Shown here: positions 45,665 through 55,000 of the stretch, in pieces
Numbering within the stretch: the stretch's first letter is position 1
Layout of the letters: the number at the start of each line of letters is the position of its first letter
Source: Butyricimonas virosa
Lineage (GTDB): Bacteria; Bacteroidota; Bacteroidia; Bacteroidales; Marinifilaceae
Reading direction: 5' to 3'
DNA length: 64,000 nt
Assembly: GCF_025148635.1 (NCBI RefSeq)
Contig: NZ_CP102269.1
Coordinates: 1,922,001 to 1,986,000 of the forward strand
Position numbers and translations under genes: made by a program
Notes under the pieces: generated by a model
Told to the model about the DNA's origin: nothing
Databases searched by the model: none
Seen by the model: the letters and a program-made list of their open reading frames with translations, nothing else

Positions 45665-45904
45665 ATGAAAAAGCAAGTGAAAAAATTAGTGGTGCTTCTT
45701 GGAGTTGCGGGCACCTTTGTTTTAATGTCATTTAATGAACCGAGGTGGTTTGCAGGAATATATGATGTTAAAATGTATTGTTCAGACCATGGCCGTTTTG
45801 TTGAGCTTGATTATAATTTGGAATGGGATGCTTATTACGGGTATTGCGTCTGTAATCCAGGGTGGTTTGGTAATATGTGTGAGTTTATGGAGGAAGATTT
45901 GTAA
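45665..45904 (+). CDS. Small secreted four-cysteine EGF-like peptide, copy 2
   Basis: The 79-residue product is nearly identical to copy 1 over the first 29 residues (MKKQV.KLVVLLGVAG.FVLMSFNEPRWF), then differs until the shared Y-C-x-C-x-PGWFG-xx-C-EF ending. Cysteines are at 39, 61, 63 and 72. Conserved leader and cysteine frame with a variable loop between Cys1 and Cys2 suggests diversification of an exposed part. The leader TATACTTTAAAACT before the ATG is the same as in copy 1 and recurs before susC of locus 3. Confidence 0.8.
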   Translation: MKKQVKKLVVLLGVAGTFVLMSFNEPRWFAGIYDVKMYCSDHGRFVELDYNLEWDAYYGYCVCNPGWFGNMCEFMEEDL

Positions 45905-45915
45905 ATAAAATTGAT

Positions 45916-45954
45916 GCCAAATGAATTCTTTTCCTTAAAGGAGAATCATTTGGC
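45916..45954 (+). terminator. Hairpin between EGF-like peptide 2 and its propeller gene
   Basis: GCCAAATGA (45916-45924) pairs with TCATTTGGC (45946-45954), with further pairing inside, and is followed by TTTTAAAAT. Same place as the hairpin of unit 1 but different bases, so the structure rather than the sequence is kept. Confidence 0.7.
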
Positions 45955-45973
45955 TTTTAAAATATAAAGTATA

Positions 45974-47170
45974 ATGAATTTTAGGGTGCTGTTTATTTAT
46001 TTACAATTGTGTTTGTTTTTACAAAATGGATATAGCCAAGAGTCTTCTCTTGTTGTACCCGTGATCAGTCTTTGTCCGGAAGAGGCAATAACGTTAAGAA
46101 CATCTGAATTATTTGATGGCTATCGAATATTCTCGTTAAATGGTTGTTCCTATGACAGGATGCTCGATATTTTAGAAGTTGGAGATCAATTTATTGCTTT
46201 ATTGGAGATGAAGATGGAAGAGCGTTATATTGCGGTGTTTGATAGATATGGTCATTTCTTGCAACGGATCGGGAATAATGTGGATTTTGATAAGAGAGTT
46301 GGCATTAATGGGATTCAGTTGGAACCGGATGGGACATTAGGTGTTTATGTAACTAGGGCTTATTTGAATTATTCGTTAGATGGAAAATTGAATTTTCGTA
46401 GAAAGATAGAGAATTCTACAGAAATGCGGACAACAGGTTTCAGTCTACAAGGAGGTGTCGGCAATGATTTGTATTTGTGGCGTATGTATCAACAACAGGG
46501 AAATAAAGATTCTGATAAATATTGGCTAAAGATTACAAATGCTGATGGTCATACGGTTCTTCAGTTTTTTTCTTTGGTGGGACGTGAGCAAGGAGAAGAA
46601 TATAGTTCTTATACATATGATGGTTGTATTAGATTGTATAATGTTTATGATAGTCATGTTTATTCCGTGGAAAAAAATCGTGTAATTCCTTGTTATTGCT
46701 TGGATAAGGGAAAATATACAACTCTTCTTGATATGGAATTATTGCTTGCGGATCGCAGTAAAGCTGTCGAAAAGGCGGGTATAATACATGTTAAATTGAA
46801 AGAAAATCAGAAGTATGTGATCGGAGAGTATTTTTTTAAGGAGAGGTATTATTATTTCGTTCATGATAAATCCAGTGGAAAGACATCTAATTATGTCCTT
46901 GTTGATGATGATATCTTGTTTCCATCATCTTCCCAATCTCGTCTTTTCCCATCAGCTTACTTCCAGGCTTGGAGTGATTTGTATTTTGATGATTGTTATT
47001 TCAATTTTTATTATCATCCTCAGGATTTTATCCGAAAGGTTGATCGTTTGAAAGAACATTTGTCACCTTCGGGATGGGATGAATTTTGTCGGAAACATCC
47101 GGATATCATCAAGATATATCAAGAGAATGATAGAGATGCTTTTGTTATTATCAGTTACAAGTTTCGATAG
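45974..47170 (+). CDS. Six-bladed beta-propeller protein, copy 2
   Basis: The 398-residue protein has a signal peptide (MNFRVLFIYLQLCLFLQNGYSQ) and the same blade pattern as copy 1. Conserved pieces are VPVI.LCPEEA.TL..SELF.GYR, LYLW and KERYYYFVHDKS.GKT.NYV. The last 47 residues are almost identical to copy 1, while the central blades differ widely. This suggests gene conversion at the ends with divergence of the body. It is followed after 30 bases by the permease/golvesin fusion gene, probably in the same transcript. Confidence 0.78.
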   Translation: MNFRVLFIYLQLCLFLQNGYSQESSLVVPVISLCPEEAITLRTSELFDGYRIFSLNGCSYDRMLDILEVGDQFIALLEMKMEERYIAVFDRYGHFLQRIGNNVDFDKRVGINGIQLEPDGTLGVYVTRAYLNYSLDGKLNFRRKIENSTEMRTTGFSLQGGVGNDLYLWRMYQQQGNKDSDKYWLKITNADGHTVLQFFSLVGREQGEEYSSYTYDGCIRLYNVYDSHVYSVEKNRVIPCYCLDKGKYTTLLDMELLLADRSKAVEKAGIIHVKLKENQKYVIGEYFFKERYYYFVHDKSSGKTSNYVLVDDDILFPSSSQSRLFPSAYFQAWSDLYFDDCYFNFYYHPQDFIRKVDRLKEHLSPSGWDEFCRKHPDIIKIYQENDRDAFVIISYKFR

Positions 47171-47200
47171 TTTGTAACGTTGTTATTAAAAATTGTAATT

Positions 47201-50200
47201 ATGGATGTCAGTTATATTAAATTAATGGCGAAGTACGAGGCGATACAATTTCGCCGAGGGTGGATATTCAAGTTATTCGTGTTGATTGTTGTGGGGATTA
47301 ATGTATCACAACTGTTTATTCAGGGTAATTTTGTAAGAAACGAGTGGTATTGGATGGCTTTACCTTCATCTTTTCCCTATTTTCAGGCCTTGTGTTTTAA
47401 CATGGTACAGGTGTTGTTCGTGATTTTTGCGGTGCATGAGGTCTTGAGTCGGGAAAAACGGGATACGGAAGCAGCCTTGTTGGTTCATCCGATAAGTAAT
47501 ATGGAGCGAAATTTTGGACAGGTGTTGGGAATCGCAAAGGTGGTACTCTTGACCTGTTTGGTCTCTATGGTATTCTCGATGTTGGTGAATCTTTTTGCGA
47601 GTGATTCTCCTTTTTCTCTCTGGATATATATTTTTTATTTTGTAACGTTAGTGTTGCCCGGTTTCGTATTGTCGGTGGGAATGGCAATGTCGCTTTTGGT
47701 ATGGGGGAAAAATCGGGTGATGGTATCTCTAGTTTTAATATTTGTCCTCGGTGTTGTCGGGTTGTATTTGTATGATATAGGCAACGGTTTTTTTGATATT
47801 ACGACACGTGCCCTTCCCAATATGTTTTCGGATGTGACAGGGCACGTGAATCTGTGGTGTTATCTTTTGCAACGCTTGGCGTGGTTGTTGGGAGGAACTG
47901 GTTTGCTGTTTTGGGCGATTGGTTTTTCAAATCGTTTACCGAATTGTTTCAAGTCGGTGAAAAACACGAGGATGGTGGGGATTATTTGTATCGTTTTTTG
48001 GGCTTGTACGGGAGTTTTATATTTTTTACTGCATATTTGTGAGATAGATGTGCGGAAAGAATATGTTCGAACATTCGAGCGGTACATTGGAGAACCGACG
48101 GGAGATTTGGAATCGTTGTCTTTGGTTTTTCGGCAATCGGGGGATTATTTTACAGGAGATTGTGAGTTGATATTGAAAAATGCGACGGGAGAAAAGATGA
48201 ACCGTTTGTTGTTGTTTTTAAATCCGGATTTGGCTGTGAAACGAGTAATAGTTAGGGGACAGGAAATTCCTTTCGTTCGAGATCATCAAGTGTTGAACGT
48301 GGATATGCCGCTTGATGTGAAGGATAGTGTAAAATTACGTGTGGAGTATACCGGAAAGATAGACGGTCGTATCTGTTACTTGGATATTCCGGATGAGGAG
48401 TATTACCAGACTTCCGGGAATATCGGATTTTTCCGGCTGGGAAAACAAAATGCTTTTTTGGGAAAGAAACAAACCTTGTTGATTCCGGAGTGTTTGTGGT
48501 ATCCGGTAACGTGTTCGCCGGTAAATCCTGTAATGCCTTGGGATACTCGGAAGAACTTTACCCGTTACACGTTGTCCGTGGTGGGAGAAACAGATCGAAC
48601 GGTCATTTCACAAGGAGTCCAGACACGACATGGGGATACGTTGCGATTCACGAATGAAGAGCGTTTGACGGGTATCACGCTTTGTGCTGGAGATTATGAA
48701 AAGAAGTCTGTTATGGTAGATTCCGTGTTGTATTCGTTGTATTATTTTCGTGGACATGATTTTTTCTCGGAAGATTTTGATGAGCCGGATTTTGATATTG
48801 TTGAAATATTGAAGACAAGTGGGACGTCTTTACATAAAAATGGAACGGGATATTTTTTTAAACGATTGACATTGGTAGAAACGCCTCTACCTTTCGCATC
48901 GTATTTTCGTAAGCAGAAAGGTGGAAGTGACCGAGTTCAGCCGGAATTGCTTTTACTGCCGGAATATGCAGTTACGATGGTTTCATCGAATTTTAAAAAA
49001 GCAATAAAGGCAGGAATGGATCTGAAAAATGTATTGTGGAGGTGGGCGGGAGGTAATTTTTACAATCCTTTACTCTCTTTTCGACGTACCAGTTTTAAGC
49101 CGGGGAAGATGCAATTATCAGAAGATTTCAGTGAAATGAAAGAAACGGAAAATCCTCTTTACATTTTTCCGTTATCAACTTATTATGTGCAGAATGTTCG
49201 TTCGGAAAAATATCCTTTGATGGATATTTTTTTTAGTATTTTTTTTAATTCCCCTTGGGAAAGTTTAGAAGATCGAATATCATATCAAATTTTTAATCAA
49301 TATGTAGAAATGTCTGCATTGGATTATTTCTCATCAGGGAACTTGGAAAATGCTGCAAGAGATTGTGATTTATCGTTTGAGTTGTTGGAACAAATGGTGA
49401 AGTTAAAGTGTACTTATCTGCGTAAAAGGATCACGATGCAAGTACCGGAGGAAAAATTCAAACGATTTTTGGAGCAGGTGGCTTCCTTTAGTTGTTTTCG
49501 AGAACTTCCTCTTGATGAATTTGAGACGATGTTTCGGGATTCTTTAGGGGTAGATTTTGAGCCTTTTCTCAGAGAAATATACACGGCAAAGGGATTACCT
49601 GTTTTTGAAGTAAGGGATGCAAAGATGAGAAAAATAGAGACTAACGAGTATTCCGGATTCCAGATTTCCTGTAAAGTGTTGAATTCTGGAGAGACGGACG
49701 GGATATTTTCTTTTGGAGGATTATTAGGATATATGCCTAGAGAAGAGGTGCTGAAGGATTATTATCTTCCTGCGGGAAAAGCGCTGGAAATATGGTTGCC
49801 GTGTGATAAGAGGCCATTGTATGTAGGCTATTGTACGAATATATCCGGGAACAGACCAATGGATATTTTGGTGAATTGTAGTGTCGAAAATGAGATTGTT
49901 ACGGAATGTGTGGGTGGCGAACGGGAAATTGATTCGATGTATTTTAGAAAATCGGGAAACGATGAAATCGTGGTAGATGATCAAGATCCGGGATTCTCGT
50001 TAGTGGACGCTTCTTCTCGAAACAAGATTTATGCATTTCTCCATAGAGACCAAAAGAAGAAAAAATATGAAAAACCAATCTCGGCTCCCGGAACGTGGCG
50101 TCTTGTTTATAATAAAGTTTTTTATGGGGAACCGGAATGTACCGCCTATTACAAGATTTGTGGGACCGGGGAATCCAAGGCGGTCTGGCGGGCAAATCTT

Positions 50201-50503
50201 CCCGAAAACGGATTATACGAGGTGTTCGTGGCTAATCAGAGTGACTATGCTGCATCTTCTATATTTGCGTTAATAACGGGAGTGCATTCTTTGCCCCGGG
50301 TGTATCAATATTATACATTGTATCATGCAGAAGGAGTGGAAGAGATTCAACAGAAGATGGACCCCCGGAGAAATGTGAGATGGCTTTCTTTAGGAAGTTT
50401 CCGTTTTAATGCGGGAGAAGCAAAGTTAGAGTTGTCGGATAAAGGCGTTGAAGGCCAGCGAGTTTTTGCAGATGCAGTGAAGTGGGTTCGAATAAGAGAA
50501 TAA
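47201..50503 (+). CDS. Permease-like / degenerate M1-peptidase-like / golvesin-domain fusion protein
   Basis: I start at the ATG at 47201; a longer frame would need TTG. The 1100-residue protein begins with a membrane part (about residues 20-285, six or seven helices) like an ABC-2 type permease. A periplasmic part follows (about 300-800) whose segment LTLVETPLPFASYF..GGS..VQPELLLLPE resembles membrane-bound M1-peptidase/permease fusions. The zinc motif HExxH is absent. The C-terminal region (about 960-1100) ends ADAVKWVRIRE and looks like a golvesin/xanthan-lyase-type beta domain. No ATPase gene is nearby. It may transport, hold or display the EGF-like peptides encoded just upstream. A paralog enters at the right edge of the window. 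Confidence 0.75.
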   Translation: MDVSYIKLMAKYEAIQFRRGWIFKLFVLIVVGINVSQLFIQGNFVRNEWYWMALPSSFPYFQALCFNMVQVLFVIFAVHEVLSREKRDTEAALLVHPISNMERNFGQVLGIAKVVLLTCLVSMVFSMLVNLFASDSPFSLWIYIFYFVTLVLPGFVLSVGMAMSLLVWGKNRVMVSLVLIFVLGVVGLYLYDIGNGFFDITTRALPNMFSDVTGHVNLWCYLLQRLAWLLGGTGLLFWAIGFSNRLPNCFKSVKNTRMVGIICIVFWACTGVLYFLLHICEIDVRKEYVRTFERYIGEPTGDLESLSLVFRQSGDYFTGDCELILKNATGEKMNRLLLFLNPDLAVKRVIVRGQEIPFVRDHQVLNVDMPLDVKDSVKLRVEYTGKIDGRICYLDIPDEEYYQTSGNIGFFRLGKQNAFLGKKQTLLIPECLWYPVTCSPVNPVMPWDTRKNFTRYTLSVVGETDRTVISQGVQTRHGDTLRFTNEERLTGITLCAGDYEKKSVMVDSVLYSLYYFRGHDFFSEDFDEPDFDIVEILKTSGTSLHKNGTGYFFKRLTLVETPLPFASYFRKQKGGSDRVQPELLLLPEYAVTMVSSNFKKAIKAGMDLKNVLWRWAGGNFYNPLLSFRRTSFKPGKMQLSEDFSEMKETENPLYIFPLSTYYVQNVRSEKYPLMDIFFSIFFNSPWESLEDRISYQIFNQYVEMSALDYFSSGNLENAARDCDLSFELLEQMVKLKCTYLRKRITMQVPEEKFKRFLEQVASFSCFRELPLDEFETMFRDSLGVDFEPFLREIYTAKGLPVFEVRDAKMRKIETNEYSGFQISCKVLNSGETDGIFSFGGLLGYMPREEVLKDYYLPAGKALEIWLPCDKRPLYVGYCTNISGNRPMDILVNCSVENEIVTECVGGEREIDSMYFRKSGNDEIVVDDQDPGFSLVDASSRNKIYAFLHRDQKKKKYEKPISAPGTWRLVYNKVFYGEPECTAYYKICGTGESKAVWRANLPENGLYEVFVANQSDYAASSIFALITGVHSLPRVYQYYTLYHAEGVEEIQQKMDPRRNVRWLSLGSFRFNAGEAKLELSDKGVEGQRVFADAVKWVRIRE

Positions 50504-50516
50504 TTTTTTAATTTTG

Positions 50517-50565
50517 TCTTTCACCCAGGCAAGAGGGTGAATTGTAATAAGTGTAGATTTGCTCT
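50517..50565 (+). promoter_or_regulatory. Conserved upstream element, copy B
   Basis: GTCTTTCACCC, a spacer, then GGGTGAATTGTAATAAGTG. The CACCC/GGGTG arms form an inverted repeat. It aligns with copy A at 42191 over about 45 bases at roughly three quarters identity. It lies in the 261-bp gap before fecR of locus 3, which has no ECF gene directly upstream. Confidence 0.4.
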
Positions 50566-50764
50566 TGATATTTGTGAAGAAAGCCGTAAATTAAGAGCGA
50601 GGGTAACGAGTTGAGAGTGTAAATAAACGTTCCTTTAATGATATTTTTATTTAAAGATAAATAATCTTTTCTTGAATTAAGCATATCTCTTGTTGTCAGT
50701 TAAATAACGATTTCCCATTTCTTTTATTAGCTTCCATTTTATTCTCTTATTAATCGAAGGAATA

Positions 50765-51934
50765 ATGAGAGATTTAACGTATTATTTGCATATACCTTAT
50801 TTGATCGTAAAGGATTTGCGTGGAGAGCTTTCCGAGGAAGAACGGTTAACTTTGGAGCAATGGTTGGACGAGAGGGAAGATAATAGACAATTGTTCGAAA
50901 AGATTCACCATCAGAAAGATACTAGGCAGCGAGATCGGATAATCAAGAAATTGCATAAGAAATCTGCCTGGCAACGAGTGGATAGGGCAACCGGGGGAAA
51001 GAGGTTGTGGATCACGTGTGGTATCCGATATGCTGCTGCTGTTGTGTTTGTTATTTCCAGTATTTTCTTCGTGATATATTTACTTCCGGAAAAATCTTCC
51101 CGGGAAATACCTTTGCATTCAGAGGCCGGAATTAATCCGGGTAGCATAAAGGCCGAGTTAATTCTGGCAGACGGACAACATCTGCCTCTTGACGGGAAAG
51201 AGGGGAATTCGATATTATCGGATCAGGATGGAGTGACGATCAGGAAGGAGAATGAAGGAATTCGTTACGAGAGTAAGAATTCGGATGGGGAAATCGCATA
51301 TCACGAGTTGAGAGTTCCAAGAGGAGGAGAATTTCCTCTCGTGTTGGAGGATGGAACGGAAGTGTATTTTAATTCAGAGACGAAATTTCGTTATCCCGTG
51401 AAGTTTGAAGAGTCAGAGCGTAGGGTTTTTCTTGAAGGAGAGGCTTATTTTAAGGTAAAGCGAGATGAGAGGCCTTTTAGCGTGGAGATGGGAGGGAACC
51501 GGATAGAGGTACTCGGAACAGAGTTTAATGCTCGATTTTATCCGGATGAGGATAAACAAATGACCACGCTTGTTTCGGGAAAGGTCAAGTTTATTTCAGG
51601 GAAAGATGAGAGTTTGGAACTCTCTCCCGGTGAACAGGCAATTCTTACGAGTAAGGGGAAGTTAATCAGGAAAAGTGTGGATGTTAATTTATACACGGCT
51701 TGGAAAGATGGGAATTTTGTATTTCGTAAACAGCGGTTGGAGGAGGTGTTGAACACGTTAGCCCGTTGGTATGACGTGAATGTTTTTTATGAAGATGTAT
51801 CACGGAAAGAAGTCGAGTTTACGGGAAATATCAAACGATTTGAGCGCTTTGAGGAGATTCTTTATCTTTTACGAATGACGGGAGATACGGATTTTGAGGT
51901 AAAAGGGAAAAATATTTTCGTGAAATGTAAATAG
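50765..51934 (+). CDS. FecR-family anti-sigma factor of locus 3
   Basis: The 389-residue protein has the expected cytoplasmic start, a membrane helix (about 90-110, YAAAVVFVISSIFFVIYLL) and a FecR domain (LRVPRGGEFPLVLEDGTEVYFN, LEGEAYFKV). The C-terminal DUF4974 domain reads QRLEEVLNTLARWYDVNVFYE. Unlike loci 1 and 2, no ECF gene precedes it. The nearest one without an anti-sigma partner is at 60186, at the far end of the locus, and is the likely partner. Confidence 0.94.
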   Translation: MRDLTYYLHIPYLIVKDLRGELSEEERLTLEQWLDEREDNRQLFEKIHHQKDTRQRDRIIKKLHKKSAWQRVDRATGGKRLWITCGIRYAAAVVFVISSIFFVIYLLPEKSSREIPLHSEAGINPGSIKAELILADGQHLPLDGKEGNSILSDQDGVTIRKENEGIRYESKNSDGEIAYHELRVPRGGEFPLVLEDGTEVYFNSETKFRYPVKFEESERRVFLEGEAYFKVKRDERPFSVEMGGNRIEVLGTEFNARFYPDEDKQMTTLVSGKVKFISGKDESLELSPGEQAILTSKGKLIRKSVDVNLYTAWKDGNFVFRKQRLEEVLNTLARWYDVNVFYEDVSRKEVEFTGNIKRFERFEEILYLLRMTGDTDFEVKGKNIFVKCK

Positions 51935-51937
51935 AAA

Positions 51938-51988
51938 AGGACAAGGTATTAGCACTACCTCGTCCTCGGAATCCGGTTGAACCGGAAT
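51938..51988 (+). ncRNA. Two-hairpin leader of susC locus 3
   Basis: Hairpin one pairs 51938-51948 with 51956-51966 (11 bp, one mismatch). Hairpin two is TCCGGT-TGAA-ACCGGA near 51972-51986. Downstream lies TATACTTTAAAACT and the susC ATG. Structure and order match the leaders at 23808 and 33764. Confidence 0.5.
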
Positions 51989-52015
51989 TGTTATACTTTA
52001 AAACTTTACAAATGT

Positions 52016-55000
52016 ATGAAAAAAACAGGTAGTTGTGTCCATCTTCGGATAAGATGGCTGTTAAAAATGTTGTTAACAATGAGATTGCTAGCATTTTTTC
52101 TACTTCTAAGTGTTGTGCCGGTTTCGGCTTCGGTGTTCGGGCAATATGCCAAGGTATCCCTACGGGTAGAGAATGTATCACTTGAGAAAGTGATGGATAT
52201 TTTGGAGAGATCCACGGATTATCGGTTTGTTTACCAGAATAGTCAGGTGGAATCCGTGCGTGATCTGACATTGAATTTCAAGGACACGGATATCCGGGAT
52301 GTGATGAAGGAATGTCTGAAAGGATCGGGGTTGACTTTTAACGTTGTGGGAATGAATGTGGTGATTGTTCCGTTAGGAGAAAAACAACCCGTGCAACAGG
52401 ACGTGAAGAAAGAGAAACAGGTAAAAGGACGGGTGACGGATAAAGGAGGACTTCCTGTGCCTGGGGTTTCCGTGTTGATTGATAGTACCACGATCGGAGT
52501 GGTGACAGATATTGACGGGAATTACGTGTTGACTTACCCGGAGATGAAAAATGTGCGTCTGCGTTTTTCTTTTATCGGGATGCAAACGAAATACGTGGTA
52601 GTTGGAAATAAAACCGTTATTAACGTGATCTTGGAGGAAGAAATCAATCGTCTGGATGAGGTCGTGGCCGTCGGTTACGGTACCACGAAGGCAAAAGACA
52701 TGACAGGGGCTGTTTCCCGTTTGGGGAAAAAGGAGATCGAGACGGCTCCGATGGGCGCTTCTATCCAGTCGATGTTACAGGGACGGGCCCCGGGTGTGAA
52801 CGTGATGATTAGTTCGGCCTCCCCGACTTCTCCGGTGTCCGTGATTATCCGGGGATCGTCGTCTTTGTCGGGTGATTCGCAACCGTTGTGGGTGATTGAC
52901 GGGGTTCCTGAGTATTCTGCCGGGACATCCGGGAATATTTCCAACACGTTGTATAATCTGAACTTGACGGATGTGGAGACGATAGATATTCTTAAAGATG
53001 CTTCTGCCACGGCTATATACGGTTCAAGAGCTGCTAATGGGGTGGTCCTCGTGACAACAAAGCGGGGTAAAAAAGGAATGAAACCCACCTTGGAGTTCTC
53101 TGCCCGTTACGGGATTCAAACGATGAACGCGAATGATTTCGGTGTATTGAATGCCGAAGAGTATATTGCTTTGTCTAAAGCTGCCGTTCGTGCCAGTTTC
53201 TTCACTAGAGGTAGTTTGGATTATTTTACCCGTAAATATATTGACGAGACAAAATTTAATGCCAGTACCAATCATAGTCAGTTTGATTTGGAAACGCTAA
53301 CGGATGATTTTTTCTTGAAAGATGCTTATTATGACGGCGATACGGATTGGTGGGATTTGATGACGCATAACGCTGAAACACAAGAGTATAGTTTGGGTAT
53401 CCGCGGAGGATCGAAAGAATCTTCTTATAGTGCCTCTTTCTTTTATAAAGATCAGAAGGGGATCGTGAAAGGTGGTAGTTCAAAATTGCTGGGTGGTAGT
53501 TTTAATTTTGATGCGTCGATTCGGGAAGTGATTCGTTTTAAACTCGGATTACGTGCGACTTCCCGGGTGACGAATGACAAGGATGATATGATCAGTACTA
53601 TTCTGGATATGCGTCCGGATTATCCGGCTTACTTGGAAGATGGTTCGATAAACATGATCAGTTATTACGTGGAGAATCCTCTTTTCACCTTGAAAAATAC
53701 GGATGAAGGAAAGGGAAAAGATTTTACGGGATCGTTAGGTTTGGAATGGGATATAATTCCCGGACTGACTTTGCGGACAAACGGGACATTGAAATACGGT
53801 ATTAATAAAACATTGACGTATAAGCGGAAATATTATGATGACGGAACTAGTTCTTCCTCGGTTGCCAAGAATGAGAATTATACATACGTTTGGGATAATA
53901 CGTTGACTTATCTTAAAACATTGGGAGATCATAATCTGGTAGGTTTGTTGGGTTTCTCGATAGAAAAATACGAGTATGACGGTTTGTCTGCCTCCGGATC
54001 GAATTTCCCGGATGACGAGGTGTTGACGAATTTGGGAAGTGCCGCGACTAAAAATTCAATTGCTTCAAGTTATAATTCCAACACGTTGGTTTCGACTTTT
54101 GCCCGTTTGGAGTATAAATTCAAGAACCGTTATTTGGCGACGTTTACTTTCCGTGCAGACGGTTCCTCCAAGTTTGGGCCGGATAAACGTTGGGGATATT
54201 TCCCGTCGGGAGCTTTAGCCTGGATTATTTCCGAGGAAAACTTTTTGAAAAATTATTCCCATATTGTTTCTTATTTAAAATTAAGAGCGTCTATCGGAAA
54301 GACCGGTTCGCAAAATTTGGGTAATTATGACTGGCGTACGTTGATGGGATCGGCAACTTATAATGACGCTCCGGGAATCAAGCCTTCTTCGCTTGGGAAT
54401 GATATTTTACAATGGGAATCGCAGGTTCAAAAGGAAATCGGTTTGGATTACGGTTTCTGGGATGATCGTATCCGGGGATCTATCGGGTATTACCAGAAAA
54501 AAGTAGATAATTTGTTATATAGTGATCCGGTTCCTTACTCTTCTTCTTTCTCATCAGTGACTCAGAATATCGGTTCTTTAAAAAATAAAGGATTCGAGTT
54601 TGATGTCAAGGTGGATATAATTAAGAATACCCAAAAAGATTTGACTTGGGATTTTGATTTTAATGTGGCAAGAAATATTACGACATTGGAGAAATTGAAT
54701 AGTGAGGATGAATACTTCGGAGGGGGTGCTTATCAGTATTTCAAGATTGATGTGGGAGGAAAGACTGGAATTCTGTACGGGTACAAATACGGGGGACGTT
54801 TGATCCGTACGAATGAGGAGTTGGTTGCTCTGAAAACGATTAATCCGGAAACCGGACAACAACAGTATTATCGGGATGAAAATAATTACGAGCGTCCGGG
54901 TGACTTGTATATCATGGATCTGGACGGAGACGGACAGATTACGGCAGATGGTGACCGTACGGAAATCGGTAATGCTAATCCGGACTTTTTCGGGGGATTC

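Larger units (their letters stand above)
44044..47170 (+). repeat. Tandem duplication of the EGF-like peptide / propeller unit
   Basis: Two units with a period of 1570 bp, starting near 44044 and 45613. Each has a leader with a GTACCA/TGGTAC hairpin, a small peptide gene, a hairpin and a propeller gene. The first 140 bases and the last 140 bases are almost identical between units (three differences at the 3' end), while the middle has diverged strongly. Confidence 0.85.
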
